Source: Neostapfia colusana
Taxonomy: Eukaryota > Streptophyta > Magnoliopsida > Poales > Poaceae
DNA length: 64,000 nucleotides
Direction of reading: 5' to 3'
NCBI GenBank assembly: GCA_030760725.1
Contig: JASWHV010000016.1
Span: forward strand, 15,305,084-15,369,083
Made by a program: the position numbers and the translations under genes. A model generated the notes under the pieces. That model did not search any database, was not told the DNA's origin, and worked only from the letters and a program-made list of their open reading frames with translations. This document shows, piece after piece, positions 56,401-64,000 of the stretch (positions are counted from its first letter, which is position 1; each line of letters begins with the position of its first letter).

Positions 56401-57440
56401 AAGTTCACCCTTGAGATAGTGAAGAACCGGGTTGGCCTTAGTGGCGACTTGGTGAGGGAAGGGTTGTTAAACCCGGTCCTTTGTGGACTCCTCAATGGGG
56501 ACGTAGATTCCTGAGTGGAATCGAACCTCGGGCAAAAATCTTCGTGTCATTTTGCACTTACATTTCATTGATCATTAGAATTGCTTAGGGTTCATTCGAT
56601 CATTTCGCTCTTATAATATTTCAGGTTACAATCTTGCAATCCACCACAATACTTTGTCATATTTGTTATATTAGATTGCTAGATAGTTTATCTGCATTTC
56701 GTTAAACTAAAATCTGAAGAAAAACCCATAAAAATCAAGTTTAGGCTTTTTAGCAATCTGACCGGACTAGTCCGCCCCTGAGCCAGACTAGTCCGGCCTT
56801 TTAGGCTTTTCCAGCAGGTTGATCGGACTAGTCCGACCCTGAGCCAGACTAGTCCGCCCCCTATGTTCTAATCTCGTTTAATTAAGTCATTTCAGGAACT
56901 TTAGCCTATTCACCCCCCTCTAGGCAATTTCACGAAGTCAGCTAACGCGTGGCTTTTCACCGCATGGCGCGGTAAGAAATCCAGCTCAAACTCCGCCAAC
57001 TCCGTAGCCCATTTAGCTATGTTTCCAGTGATTTTGGGGCTATGGAGGACGGTTCTCAGTGGGTATGAGGTAACCACCGAGATCTTGTGAGCCTGGAAGT
57101 AATGGCGCAACTTCCTTGATGCAACGAGGACTGCATAGAGCAGTTTGTGCACCTCTAGATAACTTGTCTTGGCATCGTCGAGGACCTCACTGATGAAGTA
57201 GACCGGACGCTGGATGTTTCGGACCCTCTCGGAGGGGTCCGAAGCGTTTTCTTGTAGAGGTCCGGGACCCGGGGCCCCTGGCCCGGGACTGCATTCTGTA
57301 AGTTCAGACCCAGATGCACGCGTGTTGCCGGGTCTAGATGGCTGAGACCCGACTGGTTCTTTTTTGGGGAGGTCCGAGAACCGAGGGCCCCTGGCCCCCT
57401 GGTCCAGGACTGCACTCTGGGAGCTCGGACCCAGATACAC
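53405..57440 (-). pseudogene. pol: Gypsy RNase H and integrase, split by a solo LTR
   Basis: On the minus strand: RNase H motifs RPVYFISEVLDDAKTSYLEV, KLLYAVLVASRKLRHYF and AELAEFELDFLPRHAVKSHALADF lie right of the solo LTR (56933-57440). WTLYFDGSS, NNMAEYEALI-type sequence and DLCHVPHANNKIADDLS lie left of it (55317-54801). The integrase zinc finger follows (DLYRRGANGVLLRCI, CENHACSRTLVDKAFWHGFYWP, CKTWQ with the last Cys lost), then the core end PECNGQAERANTEILRGLKT, and the C-terminal DLVLQRILSRGGNKFSPSWEGPF to LHKFYP with a stop at 53405. Frameshifts separate the blocks. The RT and gag parts are absent; a repeat array at 57200-57590 precedes RNase H. Confidence 0.8.
55318..56932 (+). mobile_element. 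SIRE-like solo LTR in Gypsy RNase H
   Basis: A 1615-bp solo LTR starting TGTAAGTGCATCTAGGCACC and ending CCCCCTCTAGGCAATTTCA, flanked by the perfect duplication CGAAG (55313-55317 and 56933-56937). Start and end resemble the SIRE-like LTR at 145-1591, but the middle differs, so it is a related family. It has more than a dozen copies of CGGACTAGTCCG and variants with CTTGTCCG (55625-56075 and 56760-56865). The Gypsy RNase H frame is continuous across the duplication. Confidence 0.88.
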
Positions 57441-57590
57441 TCCTGTTGCCGGATCTAGATGGTTGAGACCCGACTGGTCCTTCTTGGAGAGGTCCGAGAC
57501 TCGGGGCCCCTAGGCCCCCGGGACCAGAACTGCATTCTGGGAGCTCGGACCCAGATATGCATCGATCATCAGGTCCATCTGTTTGGGACC
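57200..57590. repeat. Tandem repeat of about 120 bp in the Gypsy pol region
   Basis: Three copies (starting near 57240, 57370 and 57490), each with GAGGTCCGAGA, GGGGCCCCTGGCC, ACTGCATTCTGGGAGCTCGGACCCAGAT and GCCGG-TCTAGATGG-TGAGACCCGACTGG or close variants. On the minus strand they read partly in the same frame as the following RNase H, giving a Pro/Gly/Ser-rich stretch. Confidence 0.75.
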
Positions 57591-57726
57591 AGATTGCTTC
57601 CCCATCCCAAGGATTTCCTGCCGAGTCTAAGCCCTAGGGATTTAGACCAACGCCAGCAGGAGCTTCTTCTAGGACTTGAGGGTGACAGAGTTCTGATCGC
57701 TCCATGACCAGAACCATGCTCACGAC

Positions 57727-60304
57727 CTCGGTGGTGGTAGTGATGTAGAGGAGCATTTTTGTGATGAGTTTTCAAAAATAATGACGAAAAGGTTCGAGAT
57801 GTCAATGATGGGGGAATTGAAGTTCTTCCTAGGATTCTAAGTCAAACAACTCAAGGAAGGAACGTTGTAGGATCAAAGAGCACGTGAAAAGCTACCAGAG
57901 GGGGGGGGTGAATGATAGATTAAAACTTTTCGCAGCGGAAACAACAAAAACCCCTCAGCAAAAAATCAATCGGTTAAAGAAACCGTGTGTGCAAGTGTTT
58001 TCAAACATGTTCAACTGTGAAAAATAAAGTACAGAGGTAGATAATCAAGTCACGGATCTAATGCAACAAGAATCACTTGAAAACACGAAGTAAAACTTGA
58101 GATACGATCAAAACATTAAACGAAGATCAATCTGTTCTACCCGATATAAAACAGATCTGCAACGCTGCAAAGAAACTCGTGTATCTCAAAAACTACAGAT
58201 CCGAAGCTCGTGAAAATTTCACAGATGATAGATAATTGAGTTGTGAAGACAACCCAAAAAGAATCACGACAATCAGATCTGTAAAACTCGAGTTATGAAC
58301 GAAACACCGAAGCAACATCGGTCTGTCCAGAAACTCGGCGAGAAAGACTTGACGAAAAACAAGTCGGACGAACAAGCCACAAAAGCTCCTGGATACTATG
58401 AACTTTATTCAATAGAAACACAAGAGGAACAACCCAAAGTTCTCTACACACGAGAGCTCTGGCCTCTCTTGCTTTTATAGGCAACGCTCAGGCTAAACAA
58501 TCCAATCTAGGACTCCTACTCCTAATTGGACTCATATCCTAACTTACCATAACTGCTCAGGACTCTCCTATTCACAGATAGAAGCAATCGTGAGACTTCC
58601 AAACACCTTAGGAACGTCCTAAACATTACTAAAATAACTCAACTTCGTGCCTAGCACGAAATCCTATCATAACAAACTCAAATCTTCCATATTTGAGCCA
58701 TATCCGACTCAGCCTCAGCCTGAGTACGCAATCCAGCCGGTTGGACCTTTCCGACTAATTCTTTACGTCCACTTCTATTCATCACGCCTTGGAACAATGT
58801 TGCCACGTCCATGCACTCCTTGCACACGTGCAAACACCTTCCAACAACGTACACACAACCTTCATATGCACTGCCCTTGATCCAAACATGCTGCGCGACC
58901 TCCCGATCAACTCAACCACAGCTCCTCCCGAACTTGGTTGTTGGAACCTCATCTCCTCCCTGAGACTAGTCCAAGGATCCTGTCACCAGCCATGTCTTGA
59001 ACTCAAGCAACACCTGCACATGAATAAACAACCAATTCTTCCGAGCACAAGTCCTCGACTTGACTCACGTTAGTTCGAAAACCACAACACCTTACATGAG
59101 CACGTCACATAAGCATGTTGCAAACCATATCAAATGATAACAGCCATAACCACCAAAACACACCAAAAAACTTAGAAAATTAATACTAAGCAAACCTTCC
59201 CATAAAGCAAGTTTGAAACATTGCGAGTTAAAAGCAAAAACAAGACGCTGCAGTTCTACGAGTTGAACTTCACGGGAGCTCCCTAAAAACAAGCTCCGGA
59301 CCTCACAGAAGCTCTCCGGACCTTGCAGGACCTCTCCGGACCTTGCGTCGGACCTTGCCAACACTTGGCGGACATAACAAAGAACTTGTCGGACCTTGCC
59401 ACAGAAGATTGTTTTGGCAATATTCAAAACTTTGAATGTTAATGCTAACTTTTATCCTAATTGCCAATGTATTCAGCACACATAGGTCTCACAAACGTTC
59501 ATAAGTCAAACCAAGTATACTCAAGACATACTTAAGAGGTTCGACATGGACAAAGCCAAACCCATCAAGACTCCCATGGGAACCAACGGACATCTTGACC
59601 TTAATCAAGACGGTCCAAGTGTGGACCAAAAGGTATTTCGTTCCATGATAGACTCTTTGCTTTACCTTTGTGCATCTAGGCCCGACATAATGCTTAGCGT
59701 GTGTATGTGTGCATAGTTTCAAGCTGCTCCTAAGGAGTGCCACTTGATGGCCGTTAAGCGGATTCTTAGATATTTGGTTCACACTCCTAACCTAGCACTT
59801 TGTTATCCCAAGGTATCCAAGTTCAATCTCATTGGATACTCCGATGCCGATTATGCCGGTTGTAAGGTGGATAGGAAGAGCATGTCAGGGACTTGTCAAT
59901 TTCTTGGTAGGTCCTTGGTTTCGTGGTCTTCAAAGAAACAAAACTTCATTGCCTTATCCACAGCCAAAGCAGAGCACGTCGCAGCCGGGAGTTGTTGTGC
60001 ACAACTCCTATAGATGCGACAAACTCTTAGGGACTATGGTTACACTTTGAGCCATATTCCGCTCCTATGTGACAATGAGGGTGCCATCAAGATTGCTCAA
60101 AATCCCGTGGAGCATTCTAGAACCAAACATATTGATATCCATCACCATTTCCTGAGAGATCACTCTATCAAGGGAGATATCGTTATCTCTCATGTTAGGA
60201 GTGAGAAGCAATTGGCGGACATCTTCACAAAACCCCTTGATGAGAAACACTTTTGTGACCTAAGGAGTGAACTGAATGTCCTAGATTGTCGAAATGTTGC
60301 TTGA
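57727..60304 (+). pseudogene. pol: Second SIRE-like Copia pol: late RT and RNase H
   Basis: 57740-57865 encodes the RT part after the active site (DVEEHFCDEFSKIMTKRFEM with MMGELKFFLGF). A solo LTR interrupts it at 57866-59493. From 59499 the frame continues with QTKYTQDILKRFDMDKAKPIK, YSDADYAGCKVDRKSMSG, ALSTAKAEHVAAGSC, CDNEGAIKIAQNP and HIDIHHHFLRDHS, and stops at 60302-60304. It is close to the RNase H of the element at 145-12073. Two internal stops (near 59716 and 60013) are visible and the catalytic Glu of the TTEAEY motif is changed to Lys (TAKAEH). The upstream part is missing at the junction with the Gypsy. Confidence 0.85.
57866..59493 (-). mobile_element. Solo LTR (Copia-type) in the second SIRE-like pol
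   Basis: 1628 bp from TGTAGGATCAAAGAGC to ATAGGTCTCACA, flanked by the perfect duplication AACGT (57861-57865 and 59494-59498). On the minus strand it ends with CATTCACCCCCCCCTCTGG and then GCTTTTCACGTGCTC, and a TATAAAAG box lies at 58473-58480, so it reads right to left. No coding sequence inside. The surrounding RT frame joins across it. Confidence 0.85.
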
Positions 60305-60726
60305 AGTGTGCACATCTGTTTGTTGCTTGTTTATAAACTTCAAAAAACGCATGTTTTCAACATACTACCCTAATCTCTCTTACTCTATGAAAACTATGTT
60401 CAAAAGAACTCTTTGTCAAATATGGTCATTGTTTGTTTGATGTATGCTTACTGACCATGTTTGCCAAAATTTGCAAAAACTTGTCCAAAAGGATCATATT
60501 CTTGAGCTAAAACTCAAATTATATGAACTTCAGCTTGTAGACGGACTAGTTCGCATGGGAGGCCGGACAAGTCCGGCCCTAGTCCTCCAACAGGACTTAT
60601 CCGGACAACAAGCCGGACTAGTCCGTCCCCGCCAGACACGTGTCGACTTCGAAGCTCACCCCTGCAGAAGGGATGAGGTGATGTGGACATCACTCCTGCA
60701 GATATACACAACACTCACATGGTAGA
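60305..60726 (+). other. 3' part of the second SIRE-like element
   Basis: No gene. 60540-60635 has four clustered copies of the palindrome (ACGGACTAGTTCG, CCGGACAAGTCCGG, ACTTATCCGG, CCGGACTAGTCCG). This is the same position relative to RNase H as the palindrome-bearing spacer at 8215-8500 in the first element. No extra ORF follows; a Gypsy fragment abuts instead. Confidence 0.6.
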
Positions 60727-61026
60727 CATGCAAGGTCCAATTACTAGAGCTCGAGCACGATAATTGAATTTAGAGGTGAGCTCGTTCCTGAACAATTCTT
60801 TATATGTGAATTTTGAGAGTATGTTGCTACCTAATGTATTAATTATGATTAGGAACTATGGAGAGGACATGGAGATACATGGAGAGTGGTTTGGAGGCGT
60901 GGAGGACCAGAAAATACGCCAACAAGAAGTTAGAGACCGAGCCCAACTCAAACTCGACTCCCACTCGGGCCCAGGAGTAGTCCACCTTAAAATGGATGCA
61001 CATGAGGCATACGGACTCCATTTTTG
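60727..61026 (+). pseudogene. C-terminal end of a Gypsy polyprotein
   Basis: MQGPITRARARQLNLEVSSFL, then LLPNVLIMIRNYGEDMEIHGEWFGG and, after a frame change, RAQLKLDSHSGPGVVHLKMDAHEAYGLHF to a stop at 61024-61026. The GPITRARARQLN motif marks the C-terminus of Gypsy polyproteins in grasses. Nothing upstream of it belongs to Gypsy: the Copia region ends here, so the fragment is truncated on its left. Confidence 0.6.
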
Positions 61027-61141
61027 ACGTTCTACATATGCATGGAAATCTGAGAGGATAAACTTTCCAATGGAACTGGCCCCACGTCAAAATTCCTAGG
61101 GAGTCGACCGTAAACTTCGAAACAATATAAAGTTTAGAGTC

Positions 61142-61612
61142 TGTCAGGGTGTTGCATCACCCAGTTGGGCCATTGGGCCTTGTATCGAGTCCAAGTCCAT
61201 TATGTACGTGTATTAGGGTTCGGTCACAACCCCAGCACCCCCCTGGTCGTCCTCCACCTCCTTTATACCCCCTAGCCGCCGTCACAAACAGCTGGGTTTT
61301 GCTTAGATTATTCTGTCAAGAACAGTTTCGCCGTTCATCGGTTTTTGAGACCCCAACTTGAGTGCTTCATATTTTCCAGCAATTTGGTTGCATTCTTTCT
61401 TGTTCTTGCTTGTGTTCTTCAATTCGCAGGCAAGGATTAGCCTTCTTGGCGAGGTCAATCGTGCAATATCGGTTGATAACCTGAGGAGACGTGGTGCTGC
61501 GATTGCAGGGTTCAGAACGTGTTGTTCGGAAGCCGGATCGATTTGTGTCAAGTCTCCACCAAATCGAGAGTTATCAGAACCTTTCGGAAGATCGGGACCC
61601 CTGGACACATCA
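61142..61612 (+). repeat. Probable LTR of a plus-strand Gypsy
   Basis: A region of about 470 bp ending ACACATCA directly before a primer-binding site. A TTTATACC lies near 61261 as a possible TATA element. The start is provisional: TGTCAGGGTG at 61142 or TGTTGCATCA at 61150 would both fit; the true border may be further upstream. Confidence 0.5.
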
Positions 61613-61614
61613 AG

Positions 61615-61627
61615 TGGTAATCAGAGC
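61615..61627 (+). other. Primer-binding site of the plus-strand Gypsy
   Basis: TGGTAATCAGAGC matches the Met-tRNA primer-binding site with one extra A, as seen in several grass Gypsy families. It is followed by a leader of about 1.1 kb before gag. Confidence 0.65.
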
Positions 61628-62701
61628 TTTAGGTGCACCGTCAGGTTCGCCTTCCCCTAGTTTTGTTTATCTTGAACTCGTCCTATCATCCACGAAAAAG
61701 CCAAAAAAATTATAGTCATAGGTTTTCCCATCCCAGACCAGGTTTAGCCTTTTGCACAATTCTGTTTTGGAGTCCGTAGTGTTGAATTTGTGTCCTAGTT
61801 CGTGTTTTGTTGCTGGTTTAATCGTGTTTTGTTCCTACTTTGTTATTCCATCCGCTGCATTCCATCGAAACCCTAGCTGCCACAATCGTTATCAAATCGA
61901 TCACCATAACTATTCATTGTGCTAGGGTTATCCTTGTTCTTCAGTTTTCATCACATATTACGTAAGTTTATCCTCCTTGATATACGCACACCATCCCACA
62001 TGTTGTCACCATCATATCCAATTTTTTTCTCACCACCGTTTCCAATTCAGCTCCACCAAAAACATAATCTTATGGTGTTGTCTTAAAACAGCCATAACCT
62101 TGGCATTGGGTTAAATTACATTGCCCAGATTCACTTTGGAAGATTGATTATTTGGCATCTAAAGGCTCAACAATAATCATAAAGAAACATATTGAATTTC
62201 TGTTGTCCACATCTTTTTTTCAAGTGAGCTGAAAATTTGTGCTACGTGTATATTAGTGCTCCTGATTTCACGGCAGATATAAAAAAATCAAAGAAAAAAT
62301 ATATAGAAAAGAAAATTTGTGAAGAGGAGCACAAATATCAAAACTTGGGTGTTATTTTTCCTTGTGGTGCAATTGTTCCTGCTCAATTATTGTTCTTATC
62401 ATTCATAGTTCTTGCTGTCTTGTTCATAACATCTGGGATAGGACACGAGTAGGCCAGCAACTAGGACAAGTGTTTGGACATCTATTCAGCATTACTATCT
62501 GTTATTGAATTGTGTGCTACTCACATATATTTGGCCATCCAAACTCCACATTCATCCTTTCGAACAACACAAGTTTTTGACCCTTGCAATCGTTGAATCA
62601 CGTCGTCCAGGTATCCTTTGCCTTGTTGTGGTAAGAAACTTGTAAGAGCTTGATAAGACTCGACCCATTGCTTGGTGAGTTCCACCACTATTGCGTAATA
62701 G
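61628..62701 (+). other. Gypsy leader region
   Basis: About 1.07 kb without coding sequence between the primer-binding site and gag. It includes AAAAAATCAAAGAAAAAATATATAG (62280) and otherwise plain AT-rich leader sequence. Confidence 0.5.
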
Positions 62702-64000
62702 TTGATAGGGATAATCTTGTTGTTTTCCATATTATTCTTGCTAACAATGTCAGATCATGTTGATCCTACGGAGTGTGTTTTGAAAAGTGAGATGAAGGGT
62801 TACATAGAACAAATGATGAAGTCTGTCAAGAAAGCAATCGTACAAGGGGTAAAAGATTATCTTGCTGAACAGAGAATACCCCACACCTTGAGAGGTTGGA
62901 CAAACGCTTAAGCTCGCTAGTTGGAAGGATTGATGATATGGAGACCCACCTACCATTCAGCCATGATGCTACCCACCACAACAACTTTGAAGAAGAAGAC
63001 GTGTTCTGTGATGTCAATGGAGAGGTGGATACACGTGCTGCGCAGAATGTACATCTACGTCAACGCCTTCGTCAAAACACTCATGGTATGGTAGGAAATA
63101 ACATGCGTGGTAACAATAACCGCCCTCTTGATGACCCTTTTTCTAAAGTTAAATTTTCCATACCTTCATTTTCTGGTGCTTATGATGCTGAGGTATATCT
63201 TGATTGGGAAATGACGGTTGAGCAGAAATTTAATTCCCACCTTGTTCCAGAACAACATAGAGTTCGACAAGCCACTAGTGAGTTTAAGGATTTTGCTATA
63301 ATATGGTGGAATGAACTAGGTAGCACACGCTTACAACCTGATACATGGGAACGTTTAAAAGTAGCTATGCGTAATCGTTTTGTTCCTCCATCCTACCAAC
63401 GTGATTTACGAAAGAAATTGCAGCGCTTAGAGCAGGGAAATATTTCTGTCCAAGATTATTATGCGGAGCTTCAAAAGGGTATGATACGATGTGGGGTAGT
63501 AGAGGACACTGAAGATAAAATTTGTCGTTTCTATGGGGAGTTGAGACGTGAGATATAGGATATTGTTGATTACAAGTAATTTAATACTGTCAACCAGTTG
63601 TTCTAGCTTGCTATGCTTGCAGAAAAGGAGTTACAGGGTCGTCAACAAAAGAACAAGAGCAGCAGCGGTGCCTCCTACACTCCACGCACGACAACATCTT
63701 CGGGCGCGTCCAAGTCATTCCGTTTTATGCCCTTTCACCAAAACCAGCAGCCAAGCTTCCTTCTGGCAGCAACAACGTTTCAGCATCACCAAAACCACCA
63801 CCTGCACGACCTGCGGATTCGGGTAAAAATTCCATGCAGGTACCCGCCAAAAGTGCTTCATCCGTTGCTTCAACAGGACGCACTTCCGGCATTCAGTGCC
63901 ACCGCTGCCATGGTCTTGGTCTTGTGCAAAAAGATTGTCCTAGTCAGCGGGCATACGTGGCTACAGAAGCGGGAGGATACATCAGCACCTCCGATGTCGA
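62702..64000 (+). pseudogene. gag: Gypsy gag, frameshifted, cut by the window edge
   Basis: Opens around 62750 with MSDHVDPTECVLKSEMKGY, continues with VKDYLAEQRIPHTL, then shifts frame near 62900 into DKRLSSLVGRIDDMETHLPFS and the capsid-type retrotrans_gag domain (SIPSFSGAYDAEVYLDWEMTV, ATSEFKDFAIIWWNELG, WERLKVAMRNRFVPPSYQRDL, LQRLEQGNISVQDYY). A stop at 63556-63558 breaks it, and a later frame holds the zinc knuckle CHRCHGLGLVQKDC at 63897-63938, in which the conserved His is replaced by Leu. Pol would lie to the right of the window. Confidence 0.8.

Noticed and set aside
1..64000. CRISPR arrays, rRNA or tRNA genes, organelle insertions, bacterial operons.
   Set aside because: No direct repeats with unique spacers of CRISPR type, no rRNA or tRNA signature sequences recognised, and no plastid or mitochondrial genes.

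Overview
This is plant nuclear DNA, almost certainly from a grass (Poaceae; a panicoid such as sorghum, maize, sugarcane or Miscanthus is my inference). The evidence is dense nested LTR retrotransposons of the Copia SIRE/Maximus, Copia Tnt1-like, Copia Retrofit-like and Gypsy types, a CACTA element, RTE-clade LINEs with (GTT)n tails, and two host-type genes with plant introns: a B3-domain transcription factor and a broken C2-domain gene. I see no bacterial operons, rRNA, tRNA genes, CRISPR or organelle DNA. Most of the window is transposon sequence in various stages of decay.

Layout. 1-144 and 12074-14073 are two halves of a minus-strand Tnt1-like Copia element, split by a nearly 12 kb SIRE-like Copia element (145-12073, target duplication ATAAC). 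That element has decayed gag-pol but an intact extra 537-codon ORF, and its gag is itself split by a GC-rich solo LTR (2458-3763, duplication AAGTC). 15611-15840 is a damaged 5' part of a small C2-domain gene. 15.9-27.9 kb is a CACTA element, into which a Gypsy element (19484-27802) inserted; that Gypsy carries a 3.1 kb solo LTR (22432-25552, duplication GTTGA), which holds a further G-box-rich LTR.

30006-37774 is the one apparently intact host gene: a two-B3-domain (REM-like) protein of five exons, 415 residues, all exon phases agreeing. Its 5.4 kb fourth intron holds a TIR element (8-bp duplication) with an RTE LINE inside it (32350-35762, 19-bp duplication) and a small LINE-derived SINE-like element. 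Just 3' of the gene lies a second, closely related RTE LINE in the opposite direction (38391-41621), so the last B3 exon sits between two LINEs arranged tail to tail.

42394-44487 is a non-autonomous TIR element with 9-bp duplications (Mutator-like). From 46.3 kb on the sequence is retrotransposon: a minus-strand Retrofit-like Copia (46344-50897), a minus-strand Gypsy (50898 to about 57.7 kb) whose RNase H region is split by a SIRE-like solo LTR (55318-56932, duplication CGAAG), a second SIRE-like Copia pol fragment (57727-60304) split by another solo LTR (57866-59493, duplication AACGT), then a plus-strand Gypsy pol end, LTR, primer-binding site and gag running off the right edge.

No novel multi-gene system is evident. 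The observations most worth following are the inverted LINE pair around the B3 last exon, the preserved extra ORF in an otherwise dead Copia element, a palindrome (CGGACTAGTCCG) spread through the LTRs of two SIRE-like elements, G-box minisatellites shared by several LTRs, and the SINE-like element built from the two ends of the resident LINE. All boundaries were read by eye; no alignment or database search was run.
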